DNA of 64,000 bases from Lepus europaeus (Eukaryota; Chordata; Mammalia; Lagomorpha; Leporidae): NCBI RefSeq assembly GCF_033115175.1, contig NC_084834.1, positions 13,055,294 to 13,119,293 of the forward strand, given 5' to 3'. A program made the position numbers and the translations under genes. This document shows, one piece after another, positions 1-10,865 of this stretch (position 1 is its first letter; the number at the start of each line of letters is the position of its first letter). The notes under the pieces are model-generated. The model saw only the letters and a list, made by a program, of their open reading frames with translations. It searched no databases and had not been told where the DNA came from.

Positions 1-257
1 GATGTCCTTGCCCCGGCCCCTCCCCGGCCCGGCCCTGGTGCCTGCCTTCAGTTTCCCTTCGGTGGGATTTTTTGTTGCGTAGGCACACGCCCGTGCTTCT
101 CCTTACTGACCTAGGTACCCACGTTAGGCGAGGGGAGATGTGGGGCTGGGAGAACCTTTTCTGCCTGATCTTCTAGGCGGAGGCAGGTGTGTTGTCTGAA
201 AAGACCCTCACTCAACTCAGGCCAAGTATGCTATGTACTCTCTCTCTTCTTCCGCAG

Positions 258-347
258 ACACGGCGGAGCCCGGCACCCGGGAACCTCTCCCGGACGTGCC
301 GCCTTCGCGCACGGATGCGCCCGACGTTTGCACCGAGCCCGACCATG
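258..347 (+). other. Exon-like 90-bp segment inside the 918-bp unit (repeated nine times)
   Basis: In unit 1 a pyrimidine-rich run (tctctctcttcttccgcag, ending 257) precedes 90 bases that are followed by gtaggg at 348, so the segment has a plausible 3' acceptor and 5' donor. It recurs at 1176, 2094, 3012, 3930, 4848, 5766, 6684 and 7602. Ninety bases is a multiple of three. Joined copies would keep frame in phase 1-1 and encode a 30-residue Pro/Asp/Glu-rich repeat starting DTAEPGTREP and ending DVCTEPDH. The last base is A instead of G in units 2 and 6, changing the junction codon from Asp to Asn and weakening the donor. All three frames are open, so coding and frame are not proved. No parent gene is recognised and no promoter or terminal exon is visible. 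Confidence 0.35.
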
Positions 348-519
348 GTAGGGGCCCGGGCGTCTTGTGTCCTCTGCCCCTGGGTGCCCGCGGGGTTGCC
401 GGAGCTCCTGGAGCGAGAAGGGGGCTTCCCTAGTCCCTCCGGGACCGGGAAGCGGTCGCCCAGCGACTCCTGGTCCCGAACCCCTGGCCAGTGCTCTGGA
501 GCTGCGGTGGCATCCTCGG

Positions 520-555
520 CTCTCTGCCAGGAAGGATGTGCTTCCTGGCAGAGAG
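520..555. repeat. Perfect 15-bp inverted repeat with 6-nt loop, one per 918-bp unit
   Basis: The arms ctctctgccaggaag (520-534) and cttcctggcagagag (541-555) are exact reverse complements around the loop gatgtg. The same structure lies 918 bp further on in each of the nine units (for example 1438-1473 and 7864-7899). It could form a hairpin in RNA or a cruciform in DNA. The stem is too short for a typical microRNA precursor. The corresponding stretch in the decayed modules, such as 16605-16645, keeps only a weakened palindrome. Confidence 0.9.
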
Positions 556-918
556 AGGGGCCGCGGTGCGAGTCGGGTGCTCCGACACGGGGCCGTGTGT
601 GCTCCCGGGTTCTCAGCTTGGCTGCACGCTGCCTGGGCCTGTGTGCAAGGCGTCCGTTTCTCCCCGCTGGGGTCTCCTAACCCGTCCGGGAGGGGGCTAT
701 GCTTCCTGTTCCCCACGTCTGCTCCTGCCATGGCCCCGTCCGGTGCAGCAGTCCCACCAGCATGCCTTGAGTTGCCACGCAGGCTGCGAGTGCAGAAGGC
801 TCCCGGGACCTGGCGTGGAGTGCCCCACTGCCCCTGGTGGCCCAGTGTGCGCAGGGGACTTAGGCGCGGGCACGCCGCGCTCCGCAAGGATGGTCCTCTG
901 GGCCTCTGCTTCTCCTGA

Positions 919-3900
919 GATGTCCTTGCCCCGGCCCCTCCCCGGCCCGGCCCTGGTGCCTGCCTTCAGTTTCCCTTCGGTGGGATTTTTTGTTGCGTAG
1001 GCACACGCCCGTGCTTCTCCTTACTGACCTAGGTACCCACGTTAGGCGAGGGGAGATGTGGGGCTGGGAGAACCTTTTCTGCCTGATCTTCTAGGCGGAG
1101 GCAGGTGTGTTGTCTGAAAAGACCCTCACTCAACTCAGGCCAAGTATGCTATGTACTCTCTCTCTTCTTCCGCAGACACGGCGGAGCCCGGCACCCGGGA
1201 ACCTCTCCCGGACGTGCCGCCTTCGCGCACGGATGCGCCCGACGTTTGCACCGAGCCCGACCACAGTAGGGGCCCGGGCGTCTTGTGTCCTCTGCCCCTG
1301 GGTGCCCGCGGGGTTGCCGGAGCTCCTGGAGCGAGAAGGGGGCTTTCCTAGTCCCTCCGGGACCGGGAAGCGGTCGCCCAGCGACTCCTGGTCCCGAACC
1401 CCTGGCCAGTGCTCTGGAGCTGCGGTGGCATCCTCGGCTCTCTGCCAGGAAGGATGTGCTTCCTGGCAGAGAGAGGGGCCACGGTGCGAGTCGGGTGCTC
1501 CGACACGGGGCCGTGTGTGCTCCCGGGTTCTCAGCTTGGCTGCACGCTGCCTGGGCCTGTGTGCAAGGCGTCCGTTTCTCCCCGCTGGGGTCTCCTAACC
1601 CGTCCGGGAGGGGGCTATGCTTCCTGTTCCCCACGTCTGCTCCTGCCATGGCCCCGTCCGGTGCAGCAGTCCCACCAGCATGCCTTGAGTTGCCACGCAG
1701 GCTGCGAGTGCAGAAGGCTCCCGGGACCTGGCGTGGAGTGCCCCACTGCCCCTGGTGGCCCAGTGTGCGCAGGGGACTTAGGCGCGGGCACGCCGCGCTC
1801 CGCAAGGATGGTCCTCTGGGCCTCTGCTTCTCCTGAGATGTCCTTGCCCCGGCCCCTCCCCGGCCCGGCCCTGGTGCCTGCCTTCAGTTTCCCTTCGGTG
1901 GGATTTTTTGTTGCGTAGGCACACGCCCGTGCTTCTCCTTACTGACCTAGGTACCCACGTTAGGCGAGGGGAGATGTGGGGCTGGGAGAACCTTTTCTGC
2001 CTGATCTTCTAGGCGGAGGCAGGTGTGTTGTCTGAAAAGACCCTCACTCAACTCAGGCCAAGTATGCTATGTACTCTCTCTCTTCTTCCGCAGACACGGC
2101 GGAGCCCGGCACCCGGGAACCTCTCCCGGACGTGCCGCCTTCGCGCACGGATGCGCCCGACGTTTGCACCGAGCCCGACCACGGTAGGGGCCCGGGCGTC
2201 TTGTGTCCTCTGCCCCTGGGTGCCCGCGGGGTTGCCGGAGCTCCTGGAGCGAGAAGGGGGCTTTCCTAGTCCCTCCGGGACCGGGAAGCGGTCGCCCAGC
2301 GACTCCTGGTCCCGAACCCCTGGCCAGTGCTCTGGAGCTGCGGTGGCATCCTCGGCTCTCTGCCAGGAAGGATGTGCTTCCTGGCAGAGAGAGGGGCCGC
2401 GGTGCGAGTCGGGTGCTCCGACACGGGGCCGTGTGTGCTCCCGGGTTCTCAGCTTGGCTGCACGCTGCCTGGGCCTGTGTGCAAGGCGTCCGTTTCTCCC
2501 CGCTGGGGTCTCCTAACCCGTCCGGGAGGGGGCTATGCTTCCTGTTCCCCACGTCTGCTCCTGCCATGGCCCCGTCCGGTGCAGCAGTCCCACCAGCATG
2601 CCTTGAGTTGCCACGCAGGCTGCGAGTGCAGAAGGCTCCCGGGACCTGGCGTGGAGTGCCCCACTGCCCCTGGTGGCCCAGTGTGCGCAGGGGACTTAGG
2701 CGCGGGCACGCCGCGCTCCGCAAGGATGGTCCTCTGGGCCTCTGCTTCTCCTGAGATGTCCTTGCCCCGGCCCCTCCCCGGCCCGGCCCTGGTGCCTGCC
2801 TTCAGTTTCCCTTCGGTGGGATTTTTTGTTGCGTAGGCACACGCCCGTGCTTCTCCTTACTGACCTAGGTACCCACGTTAGGCGAGGGGAGATGTGGGGC
2901 TGGGAGAACCTTTTCTGCCTGATCTTCTAGGCGGAGGCAGGTGTGTTGTCTGAAAAGACCCTCACTCAACTCAGGCCAAGTATGCTATGTACTCTCTCTC
3001 TTCTTCCGCAGACACGGCGGAGCCCGGCACCCGGGAACCTCTCCCGGACGTGCCGCCTTCGCGCACGGATGCGCCCGACGTTTGCACCGAGCCCGACCAC
3101 GGTAGGGGCCCGGGCGTCTTGTGTCCTCTGCCCCTGGGTGCCCGCGGGGTTGCCGGAGCTCCTGGAGCGAGAAGGGGGCTTCCCTAGTCCCTCCGGGACC
3201 GGGAAGCGGTCGCCCAGCGACTCCTGGTCCCGAACCCCTGGCCAGTGCTCTGGAGCTGCGGTGGCATCCTCGGCTCTCTGCCAGGAAGGATGTGCTTCCT
3301 GGCAGAGAGAGGGGCCGCGGTGCGAGTCGGGTGCTCCGACACGGGGCCGTGTGTGCTCCCGGGTTCTCAGCTTGGCTGCACGCTGCCTGGGCCTGTGTGC
3401 AAGGCGTCCGTTTCTCCCCGCTGGGGTCTCCTAACCCGTCCGGGAGGGGGCTATGCTTCCTGTTCCCCACGTCTGCTCCTGCCATGGCCCCGTCCGGTGC
3501 AGCAGTCCCACCAGCATGCCTTGAGTTGCCACGCAGGCTGCGAGTGCAGAAGGCTCCCGGGACCTGGCGTGGAGTGCCCCACTGCCCCTGGTGGCCCAGT
3601 GTGCGCAGGGGACTTAGGCGCGGGCACGCCGCGCTCCGCAAGGATGGTCCTCTGGGCCTCTGCTTCTCCTGAGATGTCCTTGCCCCGGCCCCTCCCCGGC
3701 CCGGCCCTGGTGCCTGCCTTCAGTTTCCCTTCGGTGGGATTTTTTGTTGCGTAGGCACACGCCCGTGCTTCTCCTTACTGACCTAGGTACCCACGTTAGG
3801 CGAGGGGAGATGTGGGGCTGGGAGAACCTTTTCTGCCTGATCTTCTAGGCGGAGGCAGGTGTGTTGTCTGAAAAGACCCTCACTCAACTCAGGCCAAGTA

Positions 3901-4590
3901 TGCTATGTACTCTCTCTCTTCTTCCGCAGACACGGCGGAGCCCGGCACCCGGGAACCTCTCCCGGACGTGCCGCCTTCGCGCACGGATGCGCCCGACGTT
4001 TGCACCGAGCCCGACCACGGTAGGGGCCCGGGCGTCTTGTGTCCTCTGCCCCTGGGTGCCCGCGGGGTTGCCGGAGCTCCTGGAGCGAGGAGGGGGCTTC
4101 CCTAGTCCCTCCGGGACCGGGAAGCGGTCGCCCAGCGACTCCTGGTCCCGAACCCCTGGCCAGTGCTCTGGAGCTGCGGTGGCATCCTCGGCTCTCTGCC
4201 AGGAAGGATGTGCTTCCTGGCAGAGAGAGGGGCCGCGGTGCGAGTCGGGTGCTCCGACACGGGGCCGTGTGTGCTCCCGGGTTCTCAGCTTGGCTGCACG
4301 CTGCCTGGGCCTGTGTGCAAGGCGTCCGTTTCTCCCCGCTGGGGTCTCCTAACCCGTCCGGGAGGGGGCTATGCTTCCTGTTCCCCACGTCTGCTCCTGC
4401 CATGGCCCCGTCCGGTGCAGCAGTCCCACCAGCATGCCTTGAGTTGCCACGCAGGCTGCGAGTGCAGAAGGCTCCCGGGACCTGGCGTGGAGTGCCCCAC
4501 TGCCCCTGGTGGCCCAGTGTGCGCAGGGGACTTAGGCGCGGGCACGCCGCGCTCCGCAAGGATGGTCCTCTGGGCCTCTGCTTCTCCTGA
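919..4590. repeat. Higher-order repeat block 1 (four 918-bp units, A-B-C-D)
   Basis: Units 2 to 5 form an ordered set marked by diagnostic bases. Unit A has A at unit positions 347 and 563 and T at 428. Unit B has T at 428 only. Unit C has the common base at all these sites. Unit D has G at 418. The same order recurs in the next four units. Unit 1 (1-918) lacks the D marker and has its own T at 346, so it does not extend the pattern leftward cleanly. Confidence 0.85.
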
Positions 4591-7500
4591 GATGTCCTTG
4601 CCCCGGCCCCTCCCCGGCCCGGCCCTGGTGCCTGCCTTCAGTTTCCCTTCGGTGGGATTTTTTGTTGCGTAGGCACACGCCCGTGCTTCTCCTTACTGAC
4701 CTAGGTACCCACGTTAGGCGAGGGGAGATGTGGGGCTGGGAGAACCTTTTCTGCCTGATCTTCTAGGCGGAGGCAGGTGTGTTGTCTGAAAAGACCCTCA
4801 CTCAACTCAGGCCAAGTATGCTATGTACTCTCTCTCTTCTTCCGCAGACACGGCGGAGCCCGGCACCCGGGAACCTCTCCCGGACGTGCCGCCTTCGCGC
4901 ACGGATGCGCCCGACGTTTGCACCGAGCCCGACCACAGTAGGGGCCCGGGCGTCTTGTGTCCTCTGCCCCTGGGTGCCCGCGGGGTTGCCGGAGCTCCTG
5001 GAGCGAGAAGGGGGCTTTCCTAGTCCCTCCGGGACCGGGAAGCGGTCGCCCAGCGACTCCTGGTCCCGAACCCCTGGCCAGTGCTCTGGAGCTGCGGTGG
5101 CATCCTCGGCTCTCTGCCAGGAAGGATGTGCTTCCTGGCAGAGAGAGGGGCCACGGTGCGAGTCGGGTGCTCCGACACGGGGCCGTGTGTGCTCCCGGGT
5201 TCTCAGCTTGGCTGCACGCTGCCTGGGCCTGTGTGCAAGGCGTCCGTTTCTCCCCGCTGGGGTCTCCTAACCCGTCCGGGAGGGGGCTATGCTTCCTGTT
5301 CCCCACGTCTGCTCCTGCCATGGCCCCGTCCGGTGCAGCAGTCCCACCAGCATGCCTTGAGTTGCCACGCAGGCTGCGAGTGCAGAAGGCTCCCGGGACC
5401 TGGCGTGGAGTGCCCCACTGCCCCTGGTGGCCCAGTGTGCGCAGGGGACTTAGGCGCGGGCACGCCGCGCTCCGCAAGGATGGTCCTCTGGGCCTCTGCT
5501 TCTCCTGAGATGTCCTTGCCCCGGCCCCTCCCCGGCCCGGCCCTGGTGCCTGCCTTCAGTTTCCCTTCGGTGGGATTTTTTGTTGCGTAGGCACACGCCC
5601 GTGCTTCTCCTTACTGACCTAGGTACCCACGTTAGGCGAGGGGAGATGTGGGGCTGGGAGAACCTTTTCTGCCTGATCTTCTAGGCGGAGGCAGGTGTGT
5701 TGTCTGAAAAGACCCTCACTCAACTCAGGCCAAGTATGCTATGTACTCTCTCTCTTCTTCCGCAGACACGGCGGAGCCCGGCACCCGGGAACCTCTCCCG
5801 GACGTGCCGCCTTCGCGCACGGATGCGCCCGACGTTTGCACCGAGCCCGACCACGGTAGGGGCCCGGGCGTCTTGTGTCCTCTGCCCCTGGGTGCCCGCG
5901 GGGTTGCCGGAGCTCCTGGAGCGAGAAGGGGGCTTTCCTAGTCCCTCCGGGACCGGGAAGCGGTCGCCCAGCGACTCCTGGTCCCGAACCCCTGGCCAGT
6001 GCTCTGGAGCTGCGGTGGCATCCTCGGCTCTCTGCCAGGAAGGATGTGCTTCCTGGCAGAGAGAGGGGCCGCGGTGCGAGTCGGGTGCTCCGACACGGGG
6101 CCGTGTGTGCTCCCGGGTTCTCAGCTTGGCTGCACGCTGCCTGGGCCTGTGTGCAAGGCGTCCGTTTCTCCCCGCTGGGGTCTCCTAACCCGTCCGGGAG
6201 GGGGCTATGCTTCCTGTTCCCCACGTCTGCTCCTGCCATGGCCCCGTCCGGTGCAGCAGTCCCACCAGCATGCCTTGAGTTGCCACGCAGGCTGCGAGTG
6301 CAGAAGGCTCCCGGGACCTGGCGTGGAGTGCCCCACTGCCCCTGGTGGCCCAGTGTGCGCAGGGGACTTAGGCGCGGGCACGCCGCGCTCCGCAAGGATG
6401 GTCCTCTGGGCCTCTGCTTCTCCTGAGATGTCCTTGCCCCGGCCCCTCCCCGGCCCGGCCCTGGTGCCTGCCTTCAGTTTCCCTTCGGTGGGATTTTTTG
6501 TTGCGTAGGCACACGCCCGTGCTTCTCCTTACTGACCTAGGTACCCACGTTAGGCGAGGGGAGATGTGGGGCTGGGAGAACCTTTTCTGCCTGATCTTCT
6601 AGGCGGAGGCAGGTGTGTTGTCTGAAAAGACCCTCACTCAACTCAGGCCAAGTATGCTATGTACTCTCTCTCTTCTTCCGCAGACACGGCGGAGCCCGGC
6701 ACCCGGGAACCTCTCCCGGACGTGCCGCCTTCGCGCACGGATGCGCCCGACGTTTGCACCGAGCCCGACCACGGTAGGGGCCCGGGCGTCTTGTGTCCTC
6801 TGCCCCTGGGTGCCCGCGGGGTTGCCGGAGCTCCTGGAGCGAGAAGGGGGCTTCCCTAGTCCCTCCGGGACCGGGAAGCGGTCGCCCAGCGACTCCTGGT
6901 CCCGAACCCCTGGCCAGTGCTCTGGAGCTGCGGTGGCATCCTCGGCTCTCTGCCAGGAAGGATGTGCTTCCTGGCAGAGAGAGGGGCCGCGGTGCGAGTC
7001 GGGTGCTCCGACACGGGGCCGTGTGTGCTCCCGGGTTCTCAGCTTGGCTGCACGCTGCCTGGGCCTGTGTGCAAGGCGTCCGTTTCTCCCCGCTGGGGTC
7101 TCCTAACCCGTCCGGGAGGGGGCTATGCTTCCTGTTCCCCACGTCTGCTCCTGCCATGGCCCCGTCCGGTGCAGCAGTCCCACCAGCATGCCTTGAGTTG
7201 CCACGCAGGCTGCGAGTGCAGAAGGCTCCCGGGACCTGGCGTGGAGTGCCCCACTGCCCCTGGTGGCCCAGTGTGCGCAGGGGACTTAGGCGCGGGCACG
7301 CCGCGCTCCGCAAGGATGGTCCTCTGGGCCTCTGCTTCTCCTGAGATGTCCTTGCCCCGGCCCCTCCCCGGCCCGGCCCTGGTGCCTGCCTTCAGTTTCC
7401 CTTCGGTGGGATTTTTTGTTGCGTAGGCACACGCCCGTGCTTCTCCTTACTGACCTAGGTACCCACGTTAGGCGAGGGGAGATGTGGGGCTGGGAGAACC

Positions 7501-8262
7501 TTTTCTGCCTGATCTTCTAGGCGGAGGCAGGTGTGTTGTCTGAAAAGACCCTCACTCAACTCAGGCCAAGTATGCTATGTACTCTCTCTCTTCTTCCGCA
7601 GACACGGCGGAGCCCGGCACCCGGGAACCTCTCCCGGACGTGCCGCCTTCGCGCACGGATGCGCCCGACGTTTGCACCGAGCCCGACCACGGTAGGGGCC
7701 CGGGCGTCTTGTGTCCTCTGCCCCTGGGTGCCCGCGGGGTTGCCGGAGCTCCTGGAGCGAGGAGGGGGCTTCCCTAGTCCCTCCGGGACCGGGAAGCGGT
7801 CGCCCAGCGACTCCTGGTCCCGAACCCCTGGCCAGTGCTCTGGAGCTGCGGTGGCATCCTCGGCTCTCTGCCAGGAAGGATGTGCTTCCTGGCAGAGAGA
7901 GGGGCCGTGGTGCGAGTCGGGTGCTCCGACACGGGGCCGTGTGTGCTCCCGGGTTCTCAGCTTGGCTGCACGCTGCCTGGGCCTGTGTGCAAGGCGTCCG
8001 TTTCTCCCCGCTGGGGTCTCCTAACCCGTCCGGGAGGGGGCTATGCTTCCTGTTCCCCACGTCTGCTCCTGCCATGGCCCCGTCCGGTGCAGCAGTCCCA
8101 CCAGCATGCCTTGAGTTGCCACGCAGGCTGCGAGTGCAGAAGGCTCCCGGGACCTGGCGTGGAGTGCCCCACTGCCCCTGGTGGCCCAGTGTGCGCAGGG
8201 GACTTAGGCGCGGGCACGCCGCGCTCCGCAAGGATGGTCCTCTGGGCCTCTGCTTCTCCTGA
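4591..8262. repeat. Higher-order repeat block 2 (four 918-bp units, A-B-C-D)
   Basis: Units 6 to 9 repeat the diagnostic pattern of units 2 to 5. The only difference I found between the two 3,672-bp blocks is a C-to-T at 7908 in the last unit. That near identity implies a very recent duplication of a four-unit block, or strong homogenisation by unequal exchange. An assembly duplication is an alternative that only long reads could exclude. Confidence 0.85.
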
Positions 8263-8359
8263 GATGTCCTTGCCCCGGCCCCTCCCCGGCCTGGCCCTGG
8301 TGCCTGCCTTCAGTTTCCCTTCGGTGGGATTTTTTGTTGCGTAGGCACACGCCCGTGCT

Positions 8360-8450
8360 GAGTTGCCAGAGCTCCTGGAGTGAGAATGAGGGCTTTCCTA
8401 TTCCCTCTTGGTCGGGAAGCTGTCTCCTAGTGATTATTTTTTCCTAGAAG
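8360..8450. repeat. Diverged 918-unit fragment at the array edge
   Basis: The clean array stops at unit position 97 (base 8359). The next bases, starting gttgccagagctcctggag, match unit positions ~394-480 at reduced identity. The edge therefore skips about 300 unit bases and drops abruptly in similarity, marking a recombination or deletion junction between the homogenised and decayed parts. Confidence 0.75.
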
Positions 8451-10865
8451 TTGTCCTGTGTCCTAAGATTCCCTTGTCTTTTGCTTTCATGTATTTTTCA
8501 TTTTGTCTATCAGTGTTTGAACTTGTTTAAAAGTGCTTTTTGAATCTCTTTTGCTTCGCTTTTCCTAACCTTCCTTAAATGTTTTCTTTTTTTTTTGTTT
8601 CTGTCCCTTAGTGGCACAGTCTCTCTCCGTGACCATTTTGTCTTTGCACTCTAATATGTATTTTGTTTCCTGTAATTTGCCATGATTTAGGAGATTTTTC
8701 TCAGTGTCCTCTTTCTGTGAATCCAAGATTTTCTGTTTTTTTCTGTTTCTTTGTAGGTGCTGTGGTCTCTCTAATCTTGTTACACAAGGTTGTCCCCAAA
8801 CTTGTAGCGCCCTCAGTTGAACTTATGAGCAGTCTCTTTGGCTCATGTGTGGTTTGTGCTTTAGAGTTACTGGTTTTGTTCCTTTTGATGTGACATTTTT
8901 GTGGTGGAATGTTATTGCTAAGTGTCTAATTATTCTGACAACGTGTCTGTGTTTTCAACCTGTTTTGGAATCTTCATACTTTTGCTCAATATAGATGCGT
9001 TTCTTCAGTGTAGAGGTGCTCGTGTGCAAGTCGTGTCCTCCCTGACTGCCATTTGTCCTCATGAATCCTATCATTGGCTGAACACTGCTGCATAATGACT
9101 CGGCATTTTTGAATGTTCTCCGAGCCTTTTAGTTTTTCTTCCTTACTGTTTAGTTAGGAAATTATTTTTTGTTATTCTATACTAATGCTGAATGGAATCT
9201 GTCTTCTCAGTCACTCAATTCAGTATGCCTGGATCCTTCCATGGATGATATAATAGCAGAACCCTAATCAAGTGTCAAGTTTTTTCGCTGAACCTAATGC
9301 TGCAGTGTGCAGTGGAGCCAACCTGCACCTACATTTGCATGTCGTTCCATTCCTGTTTTCCCCATTCGAACATTTGTAAATATAGTAGAAATTTTTTCAG
9401 ATATCGTCTGAGATGATGCCAAACTAAAAAACACTTTTGGACTACCTGTGACTTTACTTGTCTCCCAAGTAGACACCATTTGTCCCATTTGTACGTTACC
9501 AGATCTCTCATTACATCTTTCTCTATTCTTTGGATGTCTGGAATTGTCTTTGCAATTAGGAGTATCAAGATATGTCCTTGGACAGAAAGAAAACCTTTAA
9601 GAATGAGTGGAGCACAGGAAATGATTTTACTCCAGCTGTTTGAAATCCATGAGCCATTTCCCATAATGCATGTTTCCCTGTACGGGATCATGAGTCAGAA
9701 TTGTCAGGAATATCCATTGTGAGTGTGTTCATCTCTGTGTTTCAGAGATATTGATTTTATTCCTCTCTGATGTGGAAATGGGTATACTGTCTGAAAAATC
9801 ACCGAGGACTTATTTTCTTTCCCTTGCCCAAAGACCTGATGATTACATGGGAATCTGACATTTAGGATGGTATGATAACTGATCAAACCCAAACTGTGTC
9901 CAATGCTGCTAGCACCAGTCTCCCTTTGGGTACACTTCTGTTCTAACCTCTGTTCTCTTGAGCACTTGATGTGCTCACATATCAGAATGCCTTACAAGTT
10001 CCTTTGATATTCTCTGCTGATCCTTTCTCTGAACACTAGGGGTTACTTTTTCAATTTTTCCTTTGTGTTTCTTAGGTTGCTGGAAACCTTTGATTTTCTG
10101 TCCTGGAAGGATAGAGTTCCTAGGTACAACATTGCTCTTGGGGCACATTTACTGAGATAGCCAGTTTGCTTCCTGTGGCTCTACACTGGCCTCACAGGTG
10201 CACACTCAATATGCACTTTCCAAGATTACAAAGATGTTCAGTTTCTCTCTCCTTATGCTTTTGCAGCTGTTTATGGTCACTGCAATGCTTGGTACACGAG
10301 TTCTATACCACCACGTGCCATACACTTTTTTCCTTGTAGTATTCTATCTTTGCATTTGGTACTTCTGATATGTAGTTGATTGTTAGTTTATGATGTCTCA
10401 GAAACCTCCAGAAAGTGTTGATTTTGAGTACCATTTGCTCGGATGTCAAATCATTGATTTGCTTGTAATAGCAGGTCGAATGTGTTTTCTCAACCTATCC
10501 TAAGACAATTTTAGGTATATCTGCATCAGAATCAATCTAACCAACAGGGAAATCCTAACCATTTCCACACATATACCTGGCCCAAATCCTCCATGCAAAG
10601 AGAAGGGCATGCCTGAGCTTGGCATTTGTCAGACATGTCATTTGTACTCTGTTGCTTTACTGAAGAGTTGGCATGGTTGTTTAGTAGCTTGTCGCATCGT
10701 ATCTACATTTCTGGAGCCCTCCATGAAGGATAAACTTGCCTAAATATTTGCATGACTTTGTCATGTGAATTTAAGTCTTCAGTTGCTGTCCAGGAGGGAC
10801 CAGATTCCTTGATGGAGTTATCCATGTGGCTCCTGTACTAGGGACAGTGGGTTGTGCATCATATT

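Larger units (their letters stand above)
1..8359. repeat. 918-bp GC-rich tandem (macrosatellite-like) array, 9.1 copies
   Basis: The sequence repeats with an exact 918-bp period: base 1 matches base 919, 1837 and so on to 8263. Nine full units and 97 bases of a tenth are present, with no insertion or deletion between units that I can see. By eye the units differ at only about seven positions (unit positions 30, 346, 347, 418, 428, 563, 564). The array runs off the left edge, so its true size is unknown. Units are GC- and CpG-rich, unlike the AT-rich DNA that follows. Several long overlapping reading frames are open on both strands in every unit, which is expected for such GC-rich, stop-poor sequence and is not proof of coding. 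I do not recognise a named satellite. The alternative is a tandemly duplicated gene segment. Confidence 0.97.

Noticed and set aside
231-887. Minus-strand open frame of 218 codons, and plus frames of 163-183 codons, repeated in every 918-bp unit
   Set aside because: At least four frames are open over the same bases because the unit is GC-rich and stop-poor. They are repeated only because the DNA is. No domain, start context or termination signal singles one out.
1-8359. rDNA, histone or DUX-type gene array as an explanation of the tandem repeat
   Set aside because: No rRNA-like sequence, histone motifs or homeodomain appear in any frame of the unit.
1-8359. CRISPR array or prokaryotic repeat
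   Set aside because: Units are 918 bp with no short repeat/spacer pattern, and the window is clearly mammalian.
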